NCBI GenBank assembly: GCA_019424645.1
Contig: JAHYZB010000036.1
Location: 30,680-75,676 of the forward strand
Direction of reading: 5' to 3'
DNA length: 44,997 bases
Origin: Oxalobacter formigenes
GTDB lineage: Bacteria > Pseudomonadota > Gammaproteobacteria > Burkholderiales > Burkholderiaceae_D
A program made the translations under genes and the position numbers. Shown piece after piece: positions 18,073-26,614 of the stretch. Within the stretch, counting starts at the first letter, position 1; each line of letters starts with the position of its first letter. Under the pieces are notes generated by a model. The model did no database searches, was not told the origin of the DNA, and saw only the letters and a program-made list of their open reading frames with translations.

Positions 18073-18096
18073 AAAAAAAAATGGGCTAAAGCCCAT
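18073..18096 (-). terminator. intrinsic terminator upstream of rimP
   Basis: ATGGGC (18081-18086) and GCCCAT (18091-18096) form a perfect stem. On the minus strand the stem is followed by eight T (18080-18073). No open reading frame precedes it on that strand, so it ends either a short RNA or an attenuated rimP leader. Confidence 0.85.
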
Positions 18097-18151
18097 GATC
18101 AAAATTCAAAGCACCAGCACCATCCAGAAAATGGACGAAACCGTAATAAGT
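18073..18151 (-). ncRNA. candidate ~79-nt small RNA or attenuator leader of rimP operon
   Basis: A promoter at 18157-18185 and a T-tailed hairpin at 18073-18096 would produce a short transcript of about 79 nt. It carries a small internal hairpin (TCCA-TTTTC-TGGA) followed by the terminator. It contains no plausible coding sequence. If some polymerases read through, the same promoter would drive rimP-nusA-infB-rbfA-truB-typA, making this an attenuated leader; if not, it is an independent small RNA. NusA, encoded downstream, affects termination, so autoregulation is a reasonable hypothesis. I do not recognise it as a known RNA family. Confidence 0.5.
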
Positions 18152-18156
18152 TGCTC

Positions 18157-18185
18157 ATTATATACAATACATGCACATCCTGCAA
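18157..18185 (-). promoter_or_regulatory. strong sigma-70 promoter ahead of rimP
   Basis: On the minus strand there is a -35 TTGCAG (18185-18180), a 17-bp spacer and a perfect -10 TATAAT (18162-18157). Transcription would start near 18151, upstream of the terminator at 18073-18096. Confidence 0.72.
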
Positions 18186-18488
18186 TGCAAGGCGGCAGGA
18201 ATTCCAATAATATCAATGAGTAAGCCTTTCAGAAAGAAACAGACTGATCCAAAGCCACATGATTTTGACAGTCCCGGACGGCATGAATACAGGAAAATTG
18301 CCTTATACTCGCTTCTTTGCCACAAATCGCCAAAACATCATTTTCAGGATTACGGCTTTTTTAATCCTTCTCAACAAGACGGGTCTGATTTTTTGCGTAA
18401 CGCACCGAAAACGGTAAAATCAGACGGTTTTATCTGTGATTGACATCTTTCCGGCAAAAACAAGCGGAGTATTGGAACAGACAAAAAT
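18186..18488. other. non-coding region between the rimP promoter and parE
   Basis: There is no credible gene; short open frames here have no ribosome binding site or recognisable product. A TTGACA at 18265-18270 and one at 18440-18445 lack good -10 partners. The main structure is the three-way junction candidate at 18383-18425, about 64 bp before the parE start. The parE promoter presumably lies here but cannot be fixed with confidence. Confidence 0.5.
18383..18425 (+). promoter_or_regulatory. candidate three-way RNA junction in the parE leader
   Basis: The arms GTCTGATTTT (18383-18392) and AAAATCAGAC (18416-18425) are perfectly complementary. Between them, after two T, sit two adjacent perfect hairpins: GCG-TAA-CGC (18395-18403) and ACCG-AAAA-CGGT (18404-18415). 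Every base is either paired, in a small loop or in the TT linker. It could be a structured leader of parE or a DNA operator; I know no matching family. Confidence 0.5.
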
Positions 18489-20468
18489 ATGGCTCTTAAA
18501 GAAACCAGTTACAGCGAAGCCTCTATCCAGGTTTTAAAAGGACTTGAACCGGTGCGCCAGCGCCCCGGGATGTATACCCGTACGGAAAACCCGCTTCATA
18601 TCGTGACTGAAGTCATCGATAATGCCTCGGACGAGGCGATTGGCGGCTACTGCAAAAACATCATCGTTACCCTGAACGCCAACGGCAGTATCAGTGTCGA
18701 AGACGACGGCCGTGGCATTCCGGTAGGGATGCACCCGGAAGAAAAAGTCCCGACAGTTGAAATCGTTTTCACCCGTCTTCATTCTGGTGGCAAATTTAGC
18801 AAGGGCGGCGATAACGCTTACGCTTTTTCAGGCGGTTTGCACGGCGTCGGTGTATCTGTTACCAATGCATTGTCGAAGCGGATTGAAGTGACCGTCTGGC
18901 GCGAGAAGGAAGTTCACCAGATGGCCTTTACTGATGGCGAAGTCGCCGAACCACTGACTTCACGACCGATTGCACGCGGTGAGAAAAAATCGGGTACCAA
19001 AGTCACTGTCTGGCCCGATTCCAGATATTTCGACTCCATGACGATTCCGCTGACGGAACTCAAACACCTGCTTCGTTCCAAAGCCATCCTGTTGCCGGGC
19101 GTTCATGTCGAACTTCATAGCGAAAAGACAGATGAAACCCTAACATGGCACTATGAAAATGGTCTCCGGGGATATTTGTCGCAGGAACTGGAACTGACAA
19201 CCGGTGATGAAATCGTCATTCCTCTTTTTGAAGGCGAACTTTATGCTGATCATGAAAACGAAGGTTTTGCCAATGGCGAAGGCGCAGCCTGGGTCGTTGC
19301 ATGGACAACGGAAGGCCCGTTAATCCGTGAATCGTTCGTCAATCTGATCCCTACTACTGCCGGTGGCACACACGAAAGCGGCCTTCGTGACGGCCTGTTC
19401 AATGCCGTCAAAAGTTTTACCGAAATCCATTCTCTTTTGCCGAAAGGCGTTCGCCTGTTGCCCGAAGACGTTTTTGCCCGCGTCTCTTTCGTGCTTTCAG
19501 CTAAAGTGCTCGACCCCCAGTTTCAGGGCCAGATAAAAGAACGGCTAAACTCGCGCGACGCGGTCAGACTTGTTTCGCATTTCGTCAAACCTGCTTTCGA
19601 AACCTGGCTGCACCAGAACGTCGAATATGGGCGTAAACTGGCTGAACTGGTCATCAAGCAGGCCCAGTCGCGTATGCGGCAATTGCAAAAAGTCGAAAAG
19701 AAAAAATCCTCGGCTGTCGCAGTGCTACCCGGCAAATTGACTGATTGTGAATCCCACGACATCAGCCGTAATGAACTCTTTCTTGTCGAAGGTGATTCGG
19801 CTGGCGGTTCGGCAAAAATGGGGCGCGACAAGGAATTCCAGGCCATTCTCCCCCTGAGGGGCAAGGTATTGAATTCATGGGAAACTGAAAAAGACCGACT
19901 GTTCGCCAATCAGGAAATCCATGACATTTCCGTTGCCATCGGAGTCGATCCTCACACTCCGGCAGACGAACCCGATCTTTCCGGCTTGCGTTACGGAAAA
20001 ATATGTATCCTCTCCGATGCTGACGTGGACGGTTCGCACATTCAGGTATTGTTGTTGACCCTCTTTTTCCGCCATTTCCCGAAACTGATTGAAAACGGAA
20101 ATATCTGCGTGGCACGTCCACCGCTTTACCGGATCGATGCACCGGCCCGTGGAAAAAAACCCATGCAAAAACTGTATGCGCTGGACGATTCCGAACTGAA
20201 CGGCATTCTGGAAAAACTCAAAAGCGAAGGCATCAAAGACAACGCTCTGGGAATCTCCCGTTTCAAGGGACTGGGCGAAATGAACGCCGAACAGTTATGG
20301 GAAACAACCCTGAATCCGGATACCCGGCGCTTGTTGCCAATTACTTTCGGCATTTTCACGCACAACGAATCGGAAGAACGTTTCCAGATGCTCATGGGCA
20401 AAGGCGAAGCGGCTGCGCGACGCAACTGGATGGAAGAACACGGTAACGAAGCTGAAGCCGACATATAA
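18489..20468 (+). CDS. parE: DNA topoisomerase IV subunit B (ParE)
   Basis: A 659-residue type IIA topoisomerase ATPase subunit. The GHKL ATPase domain shows EVIDNASDEA (Glu41, Asn45, Asp48), EDDGRGIPVG and SGGLHGVGVSVTNALS. A transducer domain follows. The TOPRIM domain has FLVEGDSAGGSAKMGR, LPLRGKVLN and SDADVDGSHI, and the protein ends with FKGLGEMNAEQLWETTLNPD. The parE-specific length (about 650, not 800 as in GyrB) and the adjacent parC identify topoisomerase IV, which decatenates replicated chromosomes using ATP. parC follows after 24 bases, forming one operon. Confidence 0.96.
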   Translation: MALKETSYSEASIQVLKGLEPVRQRPGMYTRTENPLHIVTEVIDNASDEAIGGYCKNIIVTLNANGSISVEDDGRGIPVGMHPEEKVPTVEIVFTRLHSGGKFSKGGDNAYAFSGGLHGVGVSVTNALSKRIEVTVWREKEVHQMAFTDGEVAEPLTSRPIARGEKKSGTKVTVWPDSRYFDSMTIPLTELKHLLRSKAILLPGVHVELHSEKTDETLTWHYENGLRGYLSQELELTTGDEIVIPLFEGELYADHENEGFANGEGAAWVVAWTTEGPLIRESFVNLIPTTAGGTHESGLRDGLFNAVKSFTEIHSLLPKGVRLLPEDVFARVSFVLSAKVLDPQFQGQIKERLNSRDAVRLVSHFVKPAFETWLHQNVEYGRKLAELVIKQAQSRMRQLQKVEKKKSSAVAVLPGKLTDCESHDISRNELFLVEGDSAGGSAKMGRDKEFQAILPLRGKVLNSWETEKDRLFANQEIHDISVAIGVDPHTPADEPDLSGLRYGKICILSDADVDGSHIQVLLLTLFFRHFPKLIENGNICVARPPLYRIDAPARGKKPMQKLYALDDSELNGILEKLKSEGIKDNALGISRFKGLGEMNAEQLWETTLNPDTRRLLPITFGIFTHNESEERFQMLMGKGEAAARRNWMEEHGNEAEADI

Positions 20469-20492
20469 AAGACCATAATCGAATGAAACACC

Positions 20493-22811
20493 ATGACTGA
20501 ACAACCCACGCTTTTCGATCAGTTGCCACCGGATGACGAGCACAAGGAAAGTCTGATGCTCGCCAGTTTTGCCGAGCGCGCTTATCTGGATTATGCGATC
20601 TCCGTCGTCAAGGGCCGTGCGCTTCCAGACGTTTGCGATGGACAAAAGCCGGTACAACGGCGAATTCTGTACGCCATGAACGAGTTGCGTCTGGACTCTG
20701 ACGCCAAACCACGCAAATCGGCAGCAGTCGTCGGCGACGTCCTTGGCAAATTGCACCCACATGGCGACCAGTCCGTTTACGATGCCCTCGTCAGAATGGC
20801 GCAGGATTTTTCACTGCGTTATCCCCTTATCGACGGCCACGGCAATTTCGGGTCACGGGATGGCGACGGCGCTGCTGCAATGCGTTACACCGAAGCGCGC
20901 TTGACGCCCATTGCTGAAATCCTGCTTGATGAAATCGATCAGGGAACGGTTGAATTTCAGGACAATTACGACGGCTCGACTCAGGAACCGAAACTGCTGC
21001 CTGCCAGATTGCCGGTCACATTATTAAACGGCGCATCCGGTATCGCTGTCGGCATGGCTACGGAAATCCCTTCGCATAATCTGAATGAAATTGCACAAGC
21101 TGCCGTAGCGATGATCCGCAATCCGTCTATCAGCCACAAAGAACTGATGGAAATCATTCCGGGCCCTGATTTTCCCGGAGGCGGACAGATCATCACCGCG
21201 CCGAACGCCATTTCGGAAATCTATGAAAACGGTCGGGGCAGTGTCAAGGTACGCGCGCGCTGGAAAACCGAGGAACTGGCACGCGGGCAATGGCAGGCTG
21301 TTGTCAGCGAACTGCCGCCCGGAACTTCCGCCCAGAAAGTACTTGAAGAAATAGAGGAAATCACCAATCCGAAAATCCGCGCCGGTAAAAAAGCCCTGTC
21401 GGCAGAACAGATCGCCCTGCGCCAGCAATTCCTGGGCATTCTGGATACCATACGTGATGAATCCAGCCGCGACGCACCGGTTCGCATTGTTCTGGAACCG
21501 AAATCGAAACGGCAAGACCCGGATGAATTCATGCAAACGCTTCTGGCGCACACGTCTTTAGAATGCAATGCGCCTATCAATCTTGTCATGATCGGCATCG
21601 ACGGACGCCCACGACAAAAAGGCCTGATCGACATCATTCTGGAATGGATTGATTTCCGTTTTGCCACTGTCACCCGCCGTACAAACTGGCGGCTTGGACG
21701 GGTAGACGACCGTATCCATATTCTGGAAGGCCGTGAGACTGTATTGTTGAATATTGACGCCGTCATCCGCATCATTCGCGAGTCGGATGAGCCGAAAGCC
21801 GCCCTGATCGATGCTTTCAGCTTATCTGAAAGACAGGCCGACGACATTCTTGAAATCCGCTTGCGCCAATTGGCCCGACTGGAAAAAATCAAAATTGAAC
21901 AGGAGCTGGCCGAGCTGCGCAAGGAAAAGGACGGTCTTCACGACCTGCTCGACAATCCCTCTTCAATGAAGCGCCTGATCATCCGTGAAATTGAAGCCGA
22001 CCGCAAAAAATTTGGCGATGCACGCCGCACCCTGATCGAAGAAGCCGAAAGGGCTACTGCTGAACAGAAAATCGTCGATGAACCCGTCACAGTCATCATT
22101 TCACAAAATGGCTGGGTTCGCCAGCGCACCGGCCACGAACTTAATCTCACTGCCTTTACATTCAAATCAGGAGACAACATGCTCTCCAGTTTTGAATGCA
22201 GGAGCACGGATTTTCTGCTGGCGTTCTCCTCAACCGGACGAATCTATACTGTCCCGGTTCATCAGTTACCCGGGGGACGGGGCGACGGAATGCCGATCAC
22301 GACGTTTGCCGAAATCGGTATCGATGAGACCATCGTCCAGTATTTTGTCAGTTCCCCCGACAAATCCGTTTTGCTTTCCATGGATTCCGGGTACGGTTTT
22401 GCCGCAAAAACGTCTGACATGATGAGCCGGGTTCGCAACGGCAAATCGTTTATTACGCTCGAAGAAGGGGAAACCCTTTTGCCACCGTTCGTCATTCCTG
22501 ATGGAAACAAATGGATAGGCGTTCTGTCCGAAAAAGGACGTTTCCTTCTTTTCGACATCAAAGAACTGCGTATGCTTTCTTCTGGCGGACATGGCGTCAT
22601 TCTGATGGGACTCGACAAAGACGAGAAAATCAGGGCAACGCTGCCCGTCAATGACAACGGTTGTATCGTCATTTGCATGGCCAAAAACGACAACCGCTAT
22701 GAAGTCCGCATTAGTGGAAACCTGATCGAAACGTACACAGGCAAGCGTGCCCGAAAAGGCAAGCCCGTAGAGACCCGTTTCACCCCCGTCAGCCTCGAAA
22801 ACATCAAATAA
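20493..22811 (+). CDS. parC: DNA topoisomerase IV subunit A (ParC)
   Basis: A 772-residue cleavage subunit of topoisomerase IV. The winged-helix region has ALPDVCDGQKPVQRRILYAM and the active-site Tyr132 in AMRYTEARL, which forms the covalent link to DNA. Downstream are the tower and coiled-coil (LARLEKIKIEQELAELRKEK) and a shortened C-terminal beta-pinwheel domain. In the quinolone-contact segment HPHGDQSVYDAL, position 93 is Gln and position 97 Asp, where E. coli ParC has Ser80 and Glu84. It follows parE by 24 bases. A large imperfect hairpin lies 50-95 bases after the stop. Confidence 0.96.
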   Translation: MTEQPTLFDQLPPDDEHKESLMLASFAERAYLDYAISVVKGRALPDVCDGQKPVQRRILYAMNELRLDSDAKPRKSAAVVGDVLGKLHPHGDQSVYDALVRMAQDFSLRYPLIDGHGNFGSRDGDGAAAMRYTEARLTPIAEILLDEIDQGTVEFQDNYDGSTQEPKLLPARLPVTLLNGASGIAVGMATEIPSHNLNEIAQAAVAMIRNPSISHKELMEIIPGPDFPGGGQIITAPNAISEIYENGRGSVKVRARWKTEELARGQWQAVVSELPPGTSAQKVLEEIEEITNPKIRAGKKALSAEQIALRQQFLGILDTIRDESSRDAPVRIVLEPKSKRQDPDEFMQTLLAHTSLECNAPINLVMIGIDGRPRQKGLIDIILEWIDFRFATVTRRTNWRLGRVDDRIHILEGRETVLLNIDAVIRIIRESDEPKAALIDAFSLSERQADDILEIRLRQLARLEKIKIEQELAELRKEKDGLHDLLDNPSSMKRLIIREIEADRKKFGDARRTLIEEAERATAEQKIVDEPVTVIISQNGWVRQRTGHELNLTAFTFKSGDNMLSSFECRSTDFLLAFSSTGRIYTVPVHQLPGGRGDGMPITTFAEIGIDETIVQYFVSSPDKSVLLSMDSGYGFAAKTSDMMSRVRNGKSFITLEEGETLLPPFVIPDGNKWIGVLSEKGRFLLFDIKELRMLSSGGHGVILMGLDKDEKIRATLPVNDNGCIVICMAKNDNRYEVRISGNLIETYTGKRARKGKPVETRFTPVSLENIK

Positions 22812-22862
22812 TCTGCATTTATTTGTTCAGCTTTTTACGAGTTGTGATTCAATAGATCCGTG

Positions 22863-22906
22863 ATTACCCGTGAAACCGGACGCAAGCGTCCTGTATCACG
22901 GGTAAT
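22863..22906 (+). repeat. 44-nt two-tier hairpin after parC
   Basis: The outer arms ATTACCCGTGA (22863-22873) and TCACGGGTAAT (22896-22906) are perfect reverse complements. The inner arms GGACG (22878-22882) and CGTCC (22887-22891) close a CAAG loop, and four-base internal loops separate the tiers. No T-tract follows, so it is not a classical terminator. It could protect the parC mRNA end or act on the downstream GGDEF-EAL gene. Confidence 0.6.
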
Positions 22907-22983
22907 GCTATGGTTTGTTCGTACAAGCGCTGCACGAGATATAAACGCTCGTGCCTTTTTGACTGTCTTACTCACCCCGACAT

Positions 22984-25596
22984 ATGCAAAACGACGGCAA
23001 TCCAGACAAACGGACAAAGAATTCCCGAGAATCCCGGCAAAAGGACGGTGAATCCTCATCCGGGAAGATACAGGGCAATACCACACTGGATGATCTGTTT
23101 CAAATCGATCCCGATCCGGACAATAATCTTTTTGCCACCGCTGGCGAAACCGACCCGCTTTTTTCGGAAAACAACCGGACCGACTACCGGCGCATGTTCG
23201 AAAAAGTACCGGCAGCCATGCTCGTTCTCGATAAATCGGGAAAAATCGTCAAAGCCAATTATGCCGCTGCCCGACTTCTCGGCCACACCCCTGTCCGTCT
23301 GGAACAGACATTCCTTACGGATTATCTGAAAAAAGCCGACCGGGATTCATTTCTGGCCGTCACGAAAAAGCTCAAAAGCAGCAGAAACCATTCCGTCTGG
23401 GAAGGACAGACTGCAAAAACCGAAAGAACCTTTCGGATGCGCAGCTTTTCTGACGAAAAAAACCAGAATCTCCTCCTGTCACTGGAAGATATCACCGATG
23501 AAAAGAAAAAACTGGGAAGAGAAGAAGCCAGGGCACAGCAATTGCAGGAGGACAGCCAGCTCTATCGCATGGCGGTAGAACGGTCTGAAATCGGCCTGTG
23601 GAAAGCGTCCCTTTCGAAAAAACAGGCCATGGAAACGATCCATTTCCACTTCTCAGACAAAGGCGGCGACATTTTCGGATTGGTTTCTTTTACCGAAATT
23701 GGTTTTACCCAGTTCATCGATATCGTTCATAGCGACAGTGTCGAAAAAATCCGTGGAGCACTCCGGTCAGCCATCAAGAGTAAAATCGGATTCGACATCG
23801 AAATACGGATTAACAAGCCAAACGGCGATTTTGCATGGGTCAACTGGAAATGTTTTCTGATTGAGGAAAACCAGACAGGCTCAATTCTCCTCGAAGGCAT
23901 CGCGCTGGATATCACATCTCACAAGACAACTGAAAAAGCGCTGGCCATTGCCAGCAATCTTTTCGAAAACAATCGTGACGGTATTTTCATCGCTGACCAG
24001 ACCGGCCGTATCACTGTCGTCAACTACCAGTTCACCCGGATGACAGGATTGTGTCAGGAACAAATCATGAGCAACAAGCAATGGTACCTGCAACCCGGCA
24101 TATCCGATTCATCCTGCTACAGCCAGCTCTGTGACGTGATCATTTGTACAGATCATGAAGAAATGGCAACTTTCGAAAAAAACCGTGAACAGCGGATCGA
24201 ACCGACGTATCTGACAATCAAAATCGTTCGGGACATGGATGAAAAAATCATCAGCTATATCGGAATACTGCTTGACATCAGCCAGAATGATTTCCTTGAA
24301 GACCATACCCGTTACATGATCGAGCACGATTTCCTGACCGGCCTGCCAAACCGGATTCTTTTGCTCGACCGGCTCGGCCAGACCTTGATAGCCGCTGAAC
24401 GTAATCAGCGTCGTGCCGCCGTCATGTTCCTCGACCTCGACAAGTTCAAACACATCAACGATACACTCGGCCATGCCATTGGTGACCGTCTTTTGCAAAA
24501 GGTTGCCCAGCGGCTAACCCAATGTGTCCGTAAAAACGACACGGTCAGTCGTCAGGGAGGTGACGAATTTGTCATCCTCCTCTCCGATATTGGCGAAGCC
24601 GACGATGCGGCAATGGTCGCCAACAATATCATGCATACCCTGTCGCAAAATTACCAGATTGAAAACTATGAAATGTCGATCACGCCATCCATCGGGATCG
24701 CCCTTTTTCCGGAAGATGGAAAAGATATCGACACCTTGTTGAAAAATGCCGACACGGCAATGTACCACGCAAAGGAAAACGGCAGAAACGCCTACCAGTT
24801 TTTCAATGCCGATATGAACCTGCATCTGATCGAACGTTCACAACTGGAAGAAGACCTGAAGACAGCGTTGAAAAATGGTGATTTCTTTCTTGAGTACCAG
24901 CCGATCATTGACATGCACAATCAGCATATGACTGGTGTCGAAGCGTTTTTGCGGTGGAATCATCCCCAGTTCGGCATTCTGTTGCCTTCGCGTTTTCTTT
25001 CGATAGCCGAAAATACCGGCCTGATTGGTCCCATTGGGGAATGGGTCATCAACACCGCCTGCAAACAGGCAAAAAAATGGAAGGATCAGGGGTTTTCCAA
25101 GACCGTCTCCATCAATCTGTCTTCCATCCAGTTAAAACAGAAAGATTTGCTTGGAATAATTAAAAATGCGCTTGAAGAAAACGATCTGACGCCAGACTTT
25201 CTGGAACTGCAGATCACCGAAGGCAGCATTACTGAAAATATCCGTACGGTCATCGACCTCTTGAACGAACTCCGGAATATGGGCGTCAAGATTGCGCTGG
25301 ATAACTTCGGAAACGGCTGTTCCAGCATCAGTCATCTGAAACGTGTTCCCATCGAGAAAATCAAAATTGATCCAGCATTTATTCATGCACTGGGAACGCA
25401 AAGCAGCGATGCCGATGTGGCAGGAGCCATCATCGCCATGGCTAAAAACCTGAACCTGAAAGTCTCCGCAGGTGGCGTTGAAACCGCAGATCAGGCGAGC
25501 AGGTTAAAAGAAATCGGATGTGACGAGTATCAGGGCTATGTGATCAGCCCCACACTGCCAGCAAAAGAAATCAACCGCCTGCAACTGCCAAACTGA
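22984..25596 (+). CDS. PAS-rich GGDEF-EAL protein, probable diguanylate cyclase with degenerate EAL
   Basis: An 870-residue cytoplasmic-looking protein with no clear membrane segment. After a polar N-terminus (residues ~1-55) come PAS-type domains at about 60-165, 185-305 and 310-430 (AMLVLDKSGKIVKANYAAARLLG; GIFIADQTGRITVVNYQFTR). GGDEF follows (~440-605; GGDEF at 525-529), then EAL (~620-865). The GGDEF domain keeps the metal-binding LDLDKFK and has an RxxD inhibitory site, RKND (516-519), so cyclase activity with product feedback is expected. In the EAL domain, EAL reads EAF (653-655), the second Asp of DDFG is Asn774 and the catalytic Glu of AEGVE is Gly830. Phosphodiesterase activity is therefore unlikely. 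The ATG has no obvious ribosome binding site. Confidence 0.92.
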   Translation: MQNDGNPDKRTKNSRESRQKDGESSSGKIQGNTTLDDLFQIDPDPDNNLFATAGETDPLFSENNRTDYRRMFEKVPAAMLVLDKSGKIVKANYAAARLLGHTPVRLEQTFLTDYLKKADRDSFLAVTKKLKSSRNHSVWEGQTAKTERTFRMRSFSDEKNQNLLLSLEDITDEKKKLGREEARAQQLQEDSQLYRMAVERSEIGLWKASLSKKQAMETIHFHFSDKGGDIFGLVSFTEIGFTQFIDIVHSDSVEKIRGALRSAIKSKIGFDIEIRINKPNGDFAWVNWKCFLIEENQTGSILLEGIALDITSHKTTEKALAIASNLFENNRDGIFIADQTGRITVVNYQFTRMTGLCQEQIMSNKQWYLQPGISDSSCYSQLCDVIICTDHEEMATFEKNREQRIEPTYLTIKIVRDMDEKIISYIGILLDISQNDFLEDHTRYMIEHDFLTGLPNRILLLDRLGQTLIAAERNQRRAAVMFLDLDKFKHINDTLGHAIGDRLLQKVAQRLTQCVRKNDTVSRQGGDEFVILLSDIGEADDAAMVANNIMHTLSQNYQIENYEMSITPSIGIALFPEDGKDIDTLLKNADTAMYHAKENGRNAYQFFNADMNLHLIERSQLEEDLKTALKNGDFFLEYQPIIDMHNQHMTGVEAFLRWNHPQFGILLPSRFLSIAENTGLIGPIGEWVINTACKQAKKWKDQGFSKTVSINLSSIQLKQKDLLGIIKNALEENDLTPDFLELQITEGSITENIRTVIDLLNELRNMGVKIALDNFGNGCSSISHLKRVPIEKIKIDPAFIHALGTQSSDADVAGAIIAMAKNLNLKVSAGGVETADQASRLKEIGCDEYQGYVISPTLPAKEINRLQLPN

Positions 25597-25608
25597 TCGT
25601 AACCCGTC

Positions 25609-25968
25609 TCACTCAGTCCTCATAACCCCGGCGCTTCCTGAGATGCCTGGCACAATGCAAACCCTTTTACCTACTTTAACAGACGGCATCTCTGGCTGCG
25701 CGATCATGAAAGATCCCCCGTGATCCAGCAAAACGGTGTATTGAAAACACGCCTGTCCTGATGACATGTTTTGGCCATTTCCCTGACTGCAATCCAGATC
25801 ACGAGAAAATCCCTCCCTGACTTCAGCCGGGCGAAGCATAACGATCGTACCACAATCGGATTCGGCATTTTCAGCCATGGAACTGCCTGTTTTTCCATTG
25901 GAATTGCCAGGCAGTGAACACGCCGAAATACCAAAAGCAAGCATCAACATGCCAGCAAGCTTCTTCAT
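25609..25968 (-). CDS. small putative lipoprotein
   Basis: A 119-residue protein with a classic lipoprotein signal: MKK, a hydrophobic stretch (LAGMLMLAFG) and the lipobox ISAC, giving a lipid-modified Cys17. The mature part is short and contains four further Cys (in SDCGT, LDCSQ, QACFQ and RVCIV), possibly forming disulphides. The FQYTVLLDHGGSFMIAQP stretch suggests a small beta-rich outer-membrane lipoprotein fold, but I recognise no family. It begins five bases after the RidA-like stop codon and has no separate ribosome binding site, so it is likely co-translated from the same mRNA. It converges on the GGDEF-EAL gene with a 12-base gap. Confidence 0.75.
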   Translation of the reverse strand: MKKLAGMLMLAFGISACSLPGNSNGKTGSSMAENAESDCGTIVMLRPAEVREGFSRDLDCSQGNGQNMSSGQACFQYTVLLDHGGSFMIAQPEMPSVKVGKRVCIVPGISGSAGVMRTE

Positions 25969-25973
25969 GATTT

Positions 25974-26432
25974 TCAGTCGATCTCGGCAATCAGCTCGAG
26001 TTCCAGACAGGCACCAGTTGGCAGCTGGGCAACACCGAACGCTGAACGCGCATGACGTCCGGCATCACCGAATACATCCACCAGCAATTCAGATGCGCCA
26101 TTCGTAACCAGATGATGCTCGGTAAAATCACCAGTCGAATTCACAAGAGAGAGTACCTTGACGATGCGTTTTACGCGTTTCAGGTCGCCACCGCAGGCAT
26201 CCTGCAAAGTGGCAATCATATCGATCGCCGTATTGCGGGCGGCAATTTTGCCATCTTCAACCGAAATATCCTTGCCGAACTGGGCAGCCAGCGGTTTGCC
26301 GTCCCTCTTGGCAATGTGACCGGAAAGATAAACCAGATTACCTGACTGGACATACATCACATAAGCGGCTACCGGTTTGGCTACAGCAGGCAATTCAATA
26401 TTCAATGCTTTGAGCTTTTCATAAACGGACAT
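25974..26432 (-). CDS. RidA/YjgF-family protein
   Basis: A 152-residue member of the RidA superfamily, longer than the 128-residue archetype and closer to the subgroup beginning MSVYEKLKALNIELP. RidA proteins hydrolyse reactive enamine/imine intermediates released by PLP enzymes. The conserved Arg lies in the segment HARSAFGVAQLPTGACLELE. Other core elements are LVYLSGHIA, AARNTAIDMIATLQDACG and VKRIVKVLSLVNSTGDF. GGGA lies seven bases before the ATG. It heads a two-gene unit with the lipoprotein and is divergent from the hypothetical gene at 26615. Members of this longer subgroup do not all have proven deaminase activity. Confidence 0.88.
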   Translation of the reverse strand: MSVYEKLKALNIELPAVAKPVAAYVMYVQSGNLVYLSGHIAKRDGKPLAAQFGKDISVEDGKIAARNTAIDMIATLQDACGGDLKRVKRIVKVLSLVNSTGDFTEHHLVTNGASELLVDVFGDAGRHARSAFGVAQLPTGACLELELIAEID

Positions 26433-26614
26433 TTTTTATTCCCGACAAGAGTTGAGCGAAAAAACGGATTCAGGCTTTCAATCGAATCATTATAGCCAAG
26501 CCGGTTCCAGAGGGATACGTTTTGAGTGAAACGGATCGATAAACGTGGTCAAAAACAAAACGGCTGTTCCCTTTGTCCGTTAAAATAGCGCAAACGGATA
26601 CATAACGGGACAAC

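Noticed and set aside
22835..23086. Small open frames on both strands over the hairpin after parC
   Set aside because: They arise from the inverted repeat itself, so both strands encode similar peptides; there is no ribosome binding site.
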